DNA of 29,951 bases from Hyphomicrobium_A sp041659545 (GCA_041659545.1 JBAZYB010000020.1:1-29951), one strand, 5' to 3'; shown: positions 8,672-18,050, counted from the stretch's first letter. The notes: generated by a model not told the origin, from the letters alone. Numbers and translations: made by a program.

Positions 8672-9388
8672 TCAGAGTTTGACGCCAAGACGCTTCGCGA
8701 GGCGACGGGCCGTCGCTTCACGCCGCAGGGTAATGGTCTCTAGCGACTGACGCGCCGATCTCAGCACGCACTCCGGCGCGCGCTCCGGCGTGCCGCTGTC
8801 GAACGGCGGCTCGGGCGCGTACTGCATATAGAGTTGGATGGTGCGCGCCGCGTCGTTGCCGCGCAGCAGAGCAGCAAGACGCAGCGCGCCGTCGATGCCT
8901 GCCGTCACGCCGGCCGTGGTCACCAGATTTCCATCGACGACGACGCGTTCGTTCACAGCCGTGGCGCCGAAGTAGGGCAGCAGGTGGTGCGCGGCCCAGT
9001 GGGTGGCCGCCCGCTTGCCCATGAGCAACCCTGCGGCGCCACAAATAAGGGCCCCGGTGCAGACCGAGAAGACGTAGCGTGCGCCCCGCGCCTGCCGGGT
9101 GATCCAATCCAGCGTCTCGGCGTCGTCCATCAGCGCTTCCTGACCGAAGCCACCGGGAACGTGCAGGACATCGAGTTGAGGGGCGTCTCCCAGACGCGCA
9201 TCGGGCAACAGCCGCAGCCCACGCACATCGCGCGCCGGCGCGGTCGACTTGGCGAAGAGACGGCAAGTCGCGTCGGGGAGCCTGGAGAAAACCTCAAAGG
9301 GCCCGGTTAGGTCGATCTGATCCAGCCCATCGAACAACAGCGAGCCTATCTGCAGCGGTCGGTCTGGTGAGTTCTCGTCGGTAACCAT
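8672..9388 (-). CDS. DJ-1/PfpI family protein, isonitrile hydratase-like
   Basis: This 238-residue glutamine-amidotransferase-fold protein resembles isonitrile hydratase (InhA, which converts isonitriles to N-formamides) and the related N-terminal domain of GlxA-type regulators. LLFDGLDQIDLTGPFEVFSR carries the acidic residue of the DLTGP motif. LDVLHVPGGFGQE is the strand before the active site. FSVCTGALICGAAGLL holds the nucleophile Cys110 at the elbow, followed by KRAATHWA. No AraC-type helix-turn-helix follows: the chain ends with about 40 Arg-rich residues, so it is an enzyme or chaperone-like member. GGAGGGG sits 6 nt before the ATG. It is a single gene, convergent with the barrel gene and divergent from the L,D-transpeptidase. 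The substrate is not certain. Confidence 0.85.
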   Translation of the reverse strand: MVTDENSPDRPLQIGSLLFDGLDQIDLTGPFEVFSRLPDATCRLFAKSTAPARDVRGLRLLPDARLGDAPQLDVLHVPGGFGQEALMDDAETLDWITRQARGARYVFSVCTGALICGAAGLLMGKRAATHWAAHHLLPYFGATAVNERVVVDGNLVTTAGVTAGIDGALRLAALLRGNDAARTIQLYMQYAPEPPFDSGTPERAPECVLRSARQSLETITLRREATARRLAKRLGVKL

Positions 9389-9678
9389 GCTTTACCCCTC
9401 CAGTGCGCTAAGTCGCCCGAGCCACTGGCCGTGAGGCCCGGAAATCGCGGCATCCTTCAAATCGCCGCATCGGCTCCCGCAAAAAGCCGCATCGCCAGAT
9501 ACCAGTAGGGAAGGTCGTGAATTGATCGGCTTGACCATCGATGTAAATTGTATAGGCAGCCCCTAGATCTACGTGCGCGCACGGCTGCAAAAACGCCTGA
9601 TTGGATCGATCTGCGCTAATGGGAGTTTAGGGAATCTCACGTTAGATCAGCGGTTAGGCCTTCCTAAGGGTTATCGTC

Positions 9679-11331
9679 ATGGCATTTTTATCGGCGCTTA
9701 CGCGTCGCCGTTCCATCATTTCGCTCGCCGCAGTCGCGGCTGTGGCAACCTTCGGCGTCGCAGGGCAGGCTGCTGCGCGCAACGACCGGGACCGCGCAAA
9801 TAGCGAGTCAGAGCCCCAGGTTAGTGAGCGCCCGGCCGGCCAAGCGGTGCTGGCAGTAGTTTCGCTCGGCGACCAACGCGTGACCATCTACGACAAGGAC
9901 GGCCCCATCATGCATGGGCCGATTTCCAGTGGCGCCACGCCCAACGATACGCCGCCGGGTATCTATTCGGTGCTGCAGAAGAACCGCGAGCACTATTCCA
10001 ACCGCTATGACGATGCGGCCATGCCGTTCATGCAGCGCATCACGTGGACGGGCATAGCCATGCACGGCGGTGCGCTGCCTGGGTATCCCGCCTCGCACGG
10101 ATGTGTGCGCCTGCGCGCCGACTTCGCAAATCTGCTGTTCGACAAGACGAAGCTGGGCATGCGCGTTGTCATCTCGCGCAACAACATGGCCCCGTCGCCG
10201 ATCTCCCACCCGCTGCTGTTCAAGCCAACGCCGTTCCACAGCGACATAGCTGTGCTCACTCCGGCCGCGATCACCATTCCGCAGCCGGCTGAGGATGGCA
10301 AGGACACCCGGTATGAGGGTGGTCCAAACGATCCGCCCGAACTTGCGGCACGTACCGCAGCACTACAGGCTCTGTCAGCGACGAAGTCGGCGGAGGCAAA
10401 AGAGCTCACCAAGAAGGCCGATACGGCGCGCGCGTTCGCCAAGCAGAAGCAGCGCGAGAACGCCAAGGCCGCGAAGGCGCTCAAGTCAGCCCAGCTGGCA
10501 CAGAAACGTGCGGTCGAGTGGCTGGCCGATACCGAGCGCAGCCTCGAGCGGGCGAAGAAGCCCTCATCGGTGAAGCGCGCCGAAAGTCAGAAGGCCAAGG
10601 CCACTGAAAAGGTTGCGCAGACGAAGGCGAGACTGGAGCAGGTGCAGGCGGAGACGCAGCCGGCCCTGGAAGAGGCGCAGCGCGCTGACGATGCCGCCAA
10701 GGCCGCCGAAGAGAAGAAGGCGGCAGCGCTCTCTGCTGCCCGCGATGCGGAGCGCAGACTGTCGCCGGTGTCGGTGTTCATCAGCCGCAAGACTGGCAAG
10801 CTCTACATTCGACAGAACTTCGAACAAGTCTACGAGGGCGATGTCACGATCCACGACCCCGATCAGCCGATCGGCACGCATACGTTCACGGCCGTGGACT
10901 ACAAGCCGGGCGGACGCGAGATGCAGTGGAACGTGGTGTCCATCGCCGGTCGGCAGCCGGGCGAGCCGGAGAAGAGCAGCGGCATGAACCGCTATTCGCG
11001 CAACGCTTCGGTTCCCGCGATCGCCACCGACGTCGGCGAGGCGACTTCGGCTCTGGATCGCATCGAAATCCCGCAGGAGACGATGGAGCGGATTTCCGAA
11101 CTCGTTCTTCCCGGCTCATCTCTCATCGTTTCGGACGAGGCGGCGCACAAGGAAACCGGCAAGCACACCGATTTCATCGTGCTGCTCAGCGGCGAACCGC
11201 AGGGTGGAATCATCATGCGTCCGAAGCCGCAGCCCGACTACTACGACGACTACTGGGGCTATAGCTCGGACTACGACCGGCGCCGGCAGAGGAAGAGGGG
11301 CCCGTTCGGCGGCAAGTTCCCCTGGTGGTGA
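9679..11331 (+). CDS. L,D-transpeptidase (YkuD) with coiled coil and a second, non-catalytic YkuD-like half
   Basis: A 550-residue periplasmic cell-wall enzyme. Residues 1-33 form a signal sequence beginning with a TRRRS arginine cluster and ending AGQAAA. Residues 55-166 are the YkuD domain, with HGGALPGYPASHGCVRL giving His129, His140, Cys142 and Arg144 of the catalytic motif. Such enzymes make 3-3 peptidoglycan cross-links or attach proteins to the wall. Residues about 225-360 are a Lys/Ala/Glu-rich coiled coil. Residues 363-425 (VFISRKTGKLYIRQNFEQVY, then PIGTHTF) again look like the first strands of a YkuD domain, but no SHGC motif follows. The protein ends in a Tyr/Arg-rich tail finishing FPWW. 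AAGGG precedes the ATG. The preceding 290 nt hold no gene I can support. Confidence 0.9.
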   Translation: MAFLSALTRRRSIISLAAVAAVATFGVAGQAAARNDRDRANSESEPQVSERPAGQAVLAVVSLGDQRVTIYDKDGPIMHGPISSGATPNDTPPGIYSVLQKNREHYSNRYDDAAMPFMQRITWTGIAMHGGALPGYPASHGCVRLRADFANLLFDKTKLGMRVVISRNNMAPSPISHPLLFKPTPFHSDIAVLTPAAITIPQPAEDGKDTRYEGGPNDPPELAARTAALQALSATKSAEAKELTKKADTARAFAKQKQRENAKAAKALKSAQLAQKRAVEWLADTERSLERAKKPSSVKRAESQKAKATEKVAQTKARLEQVQAETQPALEEAQRADDAAKAAEEKKAAALSAARDAERRLSPVSVFISRKTGKLYIRQNFEQVYEGDVTIHDPDQPIGTHTFTAVDYKPGGREMQWNVVSIAGRQPGEPEKSSGMNRYSRNASVPAIATDVGEATSALDRIEIPQETMERISELVLPGSSLIVSDEAAHKETGKHTDFIVLLSGEPQGGIIMRPKPQPDYYDDYWGYSSDYDRRRQRKRGPFGGKFPWW

Positions 11332-11357
11332 GCTGCTAGAAGCGAAAATCAGCTAAT

Positions 11358-11394
11358 GCATGGAGGCCGCGAGCACCGCTCTCGGCCTTCATGC
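11358..11394 (+). terminator. Strong hairpin terminator between convergent genes
   Basis: A 17-bp stem with one mismatch, one G.T pair and a 3-nt loop lies just after the L,D-transpeptidase gene: GCATGGAGGCC pairs at its base with GGCCTTCATGC. TTTCTGTTTC follows. It ends 8 nt before the stop of the convergent SRPBCC gene and could serve both. Confidence 0.8.
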
Positions 11395-11402
11395 TTTCTG
11401 TT

Positions 11403-11897
11403 TCAGGCGCCGCGCGCAGCCAATTCGGCGGCGAGGTCGCCGAGCTGATCGAGCCCGGAGTTTGTGCCCTGCTCGAAACCGCGCGACATGTGTGAGTTGC
11501 GCATGGCGATACTGTCGAAGAGCGTGTGCATGGTCAGTCGTGTCTTGCCCGGCTCGAACTCGTCGAATGTCACCGTGACGAGCATGCGCCCCGCGCCCTT
11601 GGTCTCGAAGCCGTTGTCGTAGACGATCTTTCTGCCCGGAACGATCTCCTGATACGTGCCGCCGAAGGGCGTATTCTGCCGCCCGCTCGGGCCTGTCATG
11701 GCAAAGCGGAACTTGCCGCCGACGCGGAAATCCATCTCGCACAGCGTCACCGGCCAGCCCTTGGGGCCAAACCAGCGCATGATGTGCTCGGGCTTGCTAT
11801 AGGCCTCGAACAATAGCCGTGCCGGCGCGTCAAAGACGCGTGTGATGGTGACCTCGCGCTCGCTTGCCGGTTCATCTGCCACGGCGCTTGCTTTCAT
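11403..11897 (-). CDS. SRPBCC/AHSA1-domain protein
   Basis: A 164-residue START-like (AHSA1, activator of Hsp90 ATPase homologue 1-like) protein. ITRVFDAPARLLFEAYSKPEHI and MRWFGPKGWPV form the usual first strand and helix; FRVGGKFRFAM, GTYQEIVPGRKIVYDNGF and TVTFDEFEPGKTRLTMH are later strands of the cavity. These small proteins bind hydrophobic ligands, but the ligand is unknown. Its first 26 nt overlap the end of the ArsR-type gene, so the two are co-transcribed and probably translationally coupled. This ArsR plus AHSA1 pair is a frequent arrangement in which the repressor controls both genes. Confidence 0.9.
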   Translation of the reverse strand: MKASAVADEPASEREVTITRVFDAPARLLFEAYSKPEHIMRWFGPKGWPVTLCEMDFRVGGKFRFAMTGPSGRQNTPFGGTYQEIVPGRKIVYDNGFETKGAGRMLVTVTFDEFEPGKTRLTMHTLFDSIAMRNSHMSRGFEQGTNSGLDQLGDLAAELAARGA

Positions 11898-12240
11898 GAC
11901 GCTTCTCCTTCCGTTGCAATCCGTTCACGTATGTATCGAGGCGATCGAAGCTCTCGGCCCAGAACTGCTCATAGTTGCCGAGCCACTCGGCGGCTCCGGC
12001 GAGAGGCAGTGCATTGAGGCGCACGGGGCGGAACTGGGCGGCGCGTCCGCGCGCCACGAGCCCGGCGCTCTCGAGCACCTTCAGATGTTTGGAAATGGTC
12101 GGCTGGGTGAACCCGAAGGGCTCGACCAGCTGGTTGACTGTCGCCTCACCCTTCGCCAAGCGCGCGAGAATGGCGCGCCGCGTCGGATCGGAGAGCGCAG
12201 CGAACACGCGATCCAGATTTTGTATGGCGGCCTGGCTCAT
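11872..12240 (-). CDS. ArsR/SmtB-family transcriptional repressor
   Basis: A 122-residue winged-helix regulator. LDRVFAALSDPTRRAILARL is the typical opening and NQLVEPFGFTQPTISKHLKV is the recognition helix region, followed by the wing around ESAGLVARGR. There is no CXC metal-binding motif of the ArsR kind in the recognition helix, and the partner gene encodes a START-like protein. It therefore belongs to the branch that senses an organic ligand or another signal rather than arsenic. AGAGGAA sits 6 nt before the ATG. The cluster of GCTATAT half-sites directly upstream fits autoregulation. The C-terminal residues KRKEKRHES-like are basic and overlap the next gene. Confidence 0.92.
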   Translation of the reverse strand: MSQAAIQNLDRVFAALSDPTRRAILARLAKGEATVNQLVEPFGFTQPTISKHLKVLESAGLVARGRAAQFRPVRLNALPLAGAAEWLGNYEQFWAESFDRLDTYVNGLQRKEKRHESKRRGR

Positions 12241-12252
12241 GTATTCCTCTTT

Positions 12253-12293
12253 GGCTATATAGCCATATCGCTATATTTACGACGGCATGTCAA
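12253..12293 (-). promoter_or_regulatory. arsR-type promoter with overlapping inverted-repeat operator
   Basis: Minus-strand TTGACA (12288-12293) is a perfect -35 box; an AT-rich GATATG about 18 nt further on could be the -10. Over this lies a 12-bp palindrome GGCTATATAGCC (12253-12264), nested in a 20-bp inverted repeat ATATAGC-N6-GCTATAT (12257-12276). Three GCTATAT half-sites therefore lie between the -35 box and the ribosome site. Repression by the product of the next gene is inferred. Confidence 0.6.
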
Positions 12294-12399
12294 GATCCTC
12301 GGCGGCGAGCAAATTGTTGGATACGGCGCGTCAATCGGGTGGCAACCGCCGAAGCGCGATCATGTTAGGCTGAATGCCGATTCAACAGGGTCGTAACGC

Positions 12400-12897
12400 A
12401 TGATGACGCTCCCATCCGCTCTGCATCGCGCCTGCACGGGGTTACCCGAGGCCAGCGTTCCGGCCGGCAGCGAGTTGATCGCAGAAGGAGCGCCCGGAGG
12501 CAGGCTGCTCGTCCTGGTCGACGGCGCGGTGACAGTCCTGCGCGGCAAAGTGGAAGTTGCATCCGTCGATGAACCGGGCGCCATCTTCGGTGAAATGTCG
12601 CTGCTGCTCGGCGTGCCCAATACGGCAACCGTTACAACTGCGCGCGACAGCCAATTCATCGTGATCGAAGATGGCGCAGCGTTTATGCGCGAGAACCCAG
12701 ATGTCACGCTGCATGTGTGCCGAATGCTGGCGCTGCGCGTCAATCTGCTGTCGGGCTACCTCGCCGACCTGAAGACCCAGTTTGCCGGTGACGAGGGCCA
12801 CCTGGGCATGGTGCACGAGATCCTCTGCGGGCTTTGCCAGCATCCGCACAGCGACGTCACGCTTGGTTCTGACCGGCTGCCTGACCCAAGGAGCTGA
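12400..12897 (+). CDS. Stand-alone cyclic-nucleotide-binding-fold protein
   Basis: A 165-residue protein with one cNMP-binding beta-roll (residues about 15-110): VPAGSELIAEG, LLVLVDGAVTVLRG, then GAIFGEMSLLLGVPNTATV, which is the phosphate-binding cassette. In cAMP/cGMP-binding members the cassette ends in an Arg-Ala or Arg-Thr pair; here Asn74 and Thr75 stand where that Arg is expected, so ordinary cAMP binding is doubtful. A helix follows (VCRMLALRVNLLSGYLADL), but there is no DNA-binding domain, channel or kinase. It may be a regulatory subunit or a degenerate receptor. Its last 41 nt overlap the 3' end of the convergent metallophosphoesterase. The start could also be the ATG at 12403. Confidence 0.8.
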   Translation: MMTLPSALHRACTGLPEASVPAGSELIAEGAPGGRLLVLVDGAVTVLRGKVEVASVDEPGAIFGEMSLLLGVPNTATVTTARDSQFIVIEDGAAFMRENPDVTLHVCRMLALRVNLLSGYLADLKTQFAGDEGHLGMVHEILCGLCQHPHSDVTLGSDRLPDPRS

Positions 12898-13660
12898 GCC
12901 ATTCCGGCGCTTGGGTGAGCTTAGGAATGGGATAAGCGAGCGGCTGGTCGAGCTGTGCGATCTCCGGTCCAGCGAGGGAGAACCAGAGCGCCGAACGCGT
13001 CTCAGTGTTGAGCATGATGTGGGTCGGTATTTCGCCGATCTGACGCCCGGCATTAAAAATCCACGTCGCACCGTGACGGTCGATCCACGAGCCATCGGGA
13101 CGGAACGGGGCATTGTGGACGTGGCCGCAAAAGACCAGATCCGGCTGGTATTGATCGATCCAGCGGGCAAGCTCGGCATCGCCAAACTCGCGCGCTTCGT
13201 GGCTGATCCGCGAGCCGATGGGCGGGGCATGGTAGATCCAGACCCAGCGCTGATGCTCCAACTTTGAATCACGCTCGAGCTGCGCCGCGATGCGCTGCTT
13301 GGCCAGCGGACCATCCCACCAGGGGCATATCGAAAACAGATTGCCCTCGATGGTGAGCGCATCACCGTCGGCGGGTATGCCCGTTGCACGAACCTTCGAC
13401 ATCCATCGCGCCGTTCGCTCGCCGTCGGCGTCGCGTCCGTCGAGGTCGTGATTGCCAGAGCAGACGATGAGCTGCGTCCGTGCGGCAAGGCGCGCCAGGT
13501 ACTTCTCGACAACGGCGATCTGCACGCGCCCGTCCACGGTGGAGAAGGCATCGAGCAAGTCGCCAGCAATGATGACGAGGTCGAATTGGCCGGCCTCGCG
13601 CATCAGCCAGTCATATTGCTTCAGCGTGTAGTGGATGTCGGCGGTAATGAGTATCTTCAT
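12857..13660 (-). CDS. Calcineurin-like metallophosphoesterase
   Basis: A 267-residue phosphoesterase with all the metal-binding blocks: DIH (Asp8, His10), GDLLD (Asp34), GNHD (Asn70, His71), the HAPP His144, and GHVH (His180, His182). The fold binds two metal ions and hydrolyses phosphomono- or diesters; the substrate of this member is unknown. The N-terminus MKILITADIH has no signal peptide, so it is cytoplasmic. It follows the desaturase gene on the same strand with a 21-nt gap, suggesting co-transcription. Its 3' end overlaps the cyclic-nucleotide-binding-fold gene tail to tail. Whether the phosphoesterase acts on a cyclic nucleotide is speculation. Confidence 0.9.
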   Translation of the reverse strand: MKILITADIHYTLKQYDWLMREAGQFDLVIIAGDLLDAFSTVDGRVQIAVVEKYLARLAARTQLIVCSGNHDLDGRDADGERTARWMSKVRATGIPADGDALTIEGNLFSICPWWDGPLAKQRIAAQLERDSKLEHQRWVWIYHAPPIGSRISHEAREFGDAELARWIDQYQPDLVFCGHVHNAPFRPDGSWIDRHGATWIFNAGRQIGEIPTHIMLNTETRSALWFSLAGPEIAQLDQPLAYPIPKLTQAPEWLSSLGQAAGQNQA

Positions 13661-13681
13661 CTCGGTCTTTGCGGCTCCGCG

Positions 13682-15073
13682 CTAGCCGTTGCGAAGCGAC
13701 GCTTCCACCTCGCGGGCGATGCCTGCGGCATCGGCGATATCGGCGTATTCGATGGCGGAGTTATCGACGTAGACGGCCTCCTGCGACTTGGGCGCGTACT
13801 TGTCACCCAGCACGCCCATGGCGGTGGGATGCCCGTGCTCATTTTCTTCGCTGCCGAAGTAGCCTTCGACGACAATCCCCTTGTCCCGATACTCGGGATC
13901 CTCAAGCAAGATCTCGTGCAGGCGCGGCAGGTTGTAGTGCGGGACCGACGCCATCAGGTGGTGCGGCAGGTGATAGTCCATGCCGAACGGGAACACGGCG
14001 TAACGCATGATCGGACCGACAAGGAAGACGCGCGTGTTGGTGTAGCGCCCGCGGTCGGCGTTGCCGTGCTGCACCCACTGACGAAGGATCATGAACAACG
14101 GGAAGGTGGTGAACAGCGGCAGCACCCACAAAATGGCAAAGTACATCCACACATCGATGCCGCTGGCGAACTGTGCGGCGGAGAGTGCGCCGTAGAGCAG
14201 AGCTAGGTACGACACGCGATAGATGCCGATCATGCGCAGCGGAACAACGGGCGCCAGACGCGTACGCGGATAGGCGTCGGCGGGGAGCATCCAGAGGATG
14301 GCAACCACCGCTGCCCACATCAGGGGCAGGACGATCGCGACGGCCAGCGCGTGGCCCATCACCGTGAGCGGCACGATCACCGCCGGTGCGCCGGCGGCGA
14401 AGAGAATGCCGGCGCGCAGCGGCCGTATAGAGCCGGGGCGCTCAGGGTCGTTATAGGGGTTGTGCTTGCCGCCGCCGAGCGAGGAGTACTTGGCGCGGAT
14501 GATGGTGTAGCGGAAGAGATTGGGCAGCCAGAGCTGCTTCAGCAGCGCCCAGAGAATCTCGACGTGCGTTATGGGGAAGTCGAGCCAGTGATCGCTCTCA
14601 TGCAATTGGCTGATGTCGGGATCGCGCACGGGATCGTTGACGAACTGATGGTGCGCCAGATGGTGCAAGCGATAGTGATAGGTGGTGGTGAAGATCGGGA
14701 AGGCGCCGAGCCAGTCCGAAGCGAGCTCGTTGAGCTTGCGATTGGCGAAGAGAATGTAATGGGTGCCTTCGTGGATGACGCCGCCGAACTGGTGTTGGGA
14801 CGCGCCGATGGCGAAGATGGCGGCGATGGTCGAGGGAAGCGTCCACCACCAGGAAAGCTCTCCGGCGCGTGCCGCCTCGATCACCCAGACGGCGCCAGCC
14901 ACCGATAGCGCAATGATGAGATAGATGCGCGCCAGCGGCCACCAATTGGTGACGTTGTCGCGTGCTTTCAGCACCTTGGCCTCTTCGCCGAGCTGCCGGT
15001 TGGGCTTTGCACGCTCTGCTTGCCGGGCCTGTCGCAGGACCGAACCGCTCGTCATCGCTTCCTGCGCTGTCAT
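13682..15073 (-). CDS. Membrane fatty acid desaturase family protein
   Basis: A 463-residue di-iron membrane enzyme of the fatty acid desaturase/hydroxylase superfamily. The histidine boxes are HEGTH (101-105), HYRLHHLAHH (133-142) and HLPHH (368-372), with QHG near 336 in the place of the extra His. Hydrophobic segments at about 50-68, 78-98, 222-262, 284-302 and 308-330 fit the usual two hairpins. The protein would introduce a double bond or hydroxyl group into a lipid chain, using electrons from a ferredoxin or cytochrome not encoded here. The N-terminal 40 residues are basic and the last 60 acidic, both cytoplasmic. An alternative ATG lies at 15055. The lipid substrate (acyl chain, ceramide or carotenoid) cannot be told from the sequence. 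Confidence 0.9.
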   Translation of the reverse strand: MTAQEAMTSGSVLRQARQAERAKPNRQLGEEAKVLKARDNVTNWWPLARIYLIIALSVAGAVWVIEAARAGELSWWWTLPSTIAAIFAIGASQHQFGGVIHEGTHYILFANRKLNELASDWLGAFPIFTTTYHYRLHHLAHHQFVNDPVRDPDISQLHESDHWLDFPITHVEILWALLKQLWLPNLFRYTIIRAKYSSLGGGKHNPYNDPERPGSIRPLRAGILFAAGAPAVIVPLTVMGHALAVAIVLPLMWAAVVAILWMLPADAYPRTRLAPVVPLRMIGIYRVSYLALLYGALSAAQFASGIDVWMYFAILWVLPLFTTFPLFMILRQWVQHGNADRGRYTNTRVFLVGPIMRYAVFPFGMDYHLPHHLMASVPHYNLPRLHEILLEDPEYRDKGIVVEGYFGSEENEHGHPTAMGVLGDKYAPKSQEAVYVDNSAIEYADIADAAGIAREVEASLRNG

Positions 15074-15093
15074 GTGTGCGATTCCCGGAATTT

Positions 15094-15121
15094 ATTTTAT
15101 CCGCTCGACGAATCCGTCCAA
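15094..15121 (-). promoter_or_regulatory. Putative sigma-70 promoter of the desaturase gene
   Basis: On the minus strand TTGGAC (15116-15121) and TAAAAT (15094-15099) are 16 nt apart. Transcription would start about 14 nt before the ATG. The rest of the 258-nt gap to the aquaporin gene shows no other element I can support. Confidence 0.45.
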
Positions 15122-15331
15122 CTTATTCTTGCAAACTATAAATCGCCCATCCAACGCAACTTCGATAGATGCGGCGATATTGCAGCTGGGTTAGCAGGCG
15201 CTAAGTGGTCCGTCGATCGCAGCGCTCGGAGCATTGGTAAATCAGTTCCATTCACTTGTCCGCTTCGTCTGCACCCGGCTGCCGAGTTCTCGCGCGCGTC
15301 AATCAAGCTTCATCAAAGATGGGAGGACTGC

Positions 15332-16006
15332 ATGCCGATCCGAGCGCTTGCTGCCGAATTTGTCGGCACGTTCATGCTTGTTTCGTCGATTTTAGGTGCG
15401 GCACTATTCTCGTTCCCAGTCGCCGGCATCAACGGTGTCGCCCTGTCACTCGGCTTTACCGTGATGGCGATGATTTTTGCGTTTGGCTACGTCTCGGGCG
15501 GACACTTCAATCCAGCCGTGACGCTCGGCCTCGTGGCCGGGGGGCGCTTTCCTGCCGGCAAGGCGCCGTCGTATATCGTCACGCAGTGCGTTGGCGGCAT
15601 CGCGGCGGCCATCGTTTTTTACGTCATCGCCTCGGGGAAGAGCGGCGGGTTCGAGGCCGGCAACTTCGCTTCCAATATGTACGGCGGCGAAGGGTATTCG
15701 ATGCTCTCGGCCTTCCTCATCGAGGTCGTCCTGACGGCATTCTTCCTGCTCGTCATCATGGGCGTCACATCAGGCCGCGCGCCTGCCGGCTTTGCGGCGA
15801 TCGCCATCGGCCTTGCGCTGGCGGCGACGCAGATCATGGCCATTCCGGTCGACAATGCTTCAATCAACCCGGCACGAAGCCTAGCAACCGCGGTTATCGC
15901 CCTCGGCGAGCCGCTGGCGCAGCTTTGGCTGTTTTGGGTGGCCCCCATCCTGGGCGGTGTTTTGGGTGGAATTCTGGGGCGTTGGCTGATCGATGAAAAT
16001 GACTAG
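15332..16006 (+). CDS. MIP-family channel (aquaporin Z-like) with an altered selectivity filter
   Basis: A 224-residue major intrinsic protein with six transmembrane helices and both NPA loops: GGHFNPAVTLG (NPA at 60-62) and NASINPARS (NPA at 179-181). Overall it aligns with E. coli AqpZ without gaps around the filter. The four ar/R positions are Leu40 (Phe43 in AqpZ), Gln167 (His174), Ala176 (Thr183) and Arg182 (Arg189). Three of four differ from a water-selective channel, so the pore should be wider or less polar at its narrowest point. I therefore do not assign aqpZ outright. GGGAGG lies 6 nt before the ATG at 15332; the open frame runs upstream to 15020 without similarity. A classical terminator follows. 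Confidence 0.92.
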   Translation: MPIRALAAEFVGTFMLVSSILGAALFSFPVAGINGVALSLGFTVMAMIFAFGYVSGGHFNPAVTLGLVAGGRFPAGKAPSYIVTQCVGGIAAAIVFYVIASGKSGGFEAGNFASNMYGGEGYSMLSAFLIEVVLTAFFLLVIMGVTSGRAPAGFAAIAIGLALAATQIMAIPVDNASINPARSLATAVIALGEPLAQLWLFWVAPILGGVLGGILGRWLIDEND

Positions 16007-16027
16007 TTGATGACGGTTTCAACCACA

Positions 16028-16067
16028 GGAAAAACCGCGGCCCACCGCCACATCCCGCGGTTTTTCT
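16028..16067 (+). terminator. Rho-independent terminator after the aquaporin gene
   Basis: AAAAACCGCGG (16030-16040) pairs perfectly with CCGCGGTTTTT (16055-16065) across a 14-nt loop, and two further outer pairs are possible. The A-stem and T-tail make it able to work in both directions. It lies 23 nt after the stop. Confidence 0.88.
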
Positions 16068-16240
16068 TGCGTTTTTACCGAACATGTGTCAGCACACAAA
16101 CGGCTCGAGCGCAGGGGACGCTATCCAATTAGGCCCTTTTCGAGCCCTATGCTTTTGCCTTAGCTGCTTTAGGCACTCCCAATTCCCCCTGCGCTCCGTC
16201 AGATCCGCTGCCGCCCAACAGGCGATGGCGCGGGTACCGT

Positions 16241-18012
<1,772 letters not shown>

Positions 18013-18025
<13 letters not shown>

Positions 18026-18039
18026 GTTTCTCGCCAGCG
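18013..18039. terminator. Hairpin over the helicase stop codon
   Basis: CGCTGGCGA pairs with TCGCCAGCG around a 9-nt loop containing the TAA stop. It has no T-run. It is the first of two adjacent hairpins at the junction of two convergent genes. Confidence 0.5.
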
Positions 18040-18050
18040 GCAGAAATGTT

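Noticed and set aside
9408..9590. A 60-codon minus-strand frame in the gap between the DJ-1-like gene and the L,D-transpeptidase gene
   Set aside because: No ribosome site, no family resemblance and mixed composition; I treat the 290-nt gap as non-coding.
12442..13569. A 375-codon minus-strand frame across the nucleotide-binding-fold and phosphoesterase genes
   Set aside because: It is out of frame with the clear metallophosphoesterase and antisense to the other gene, and has no recognisable domain.
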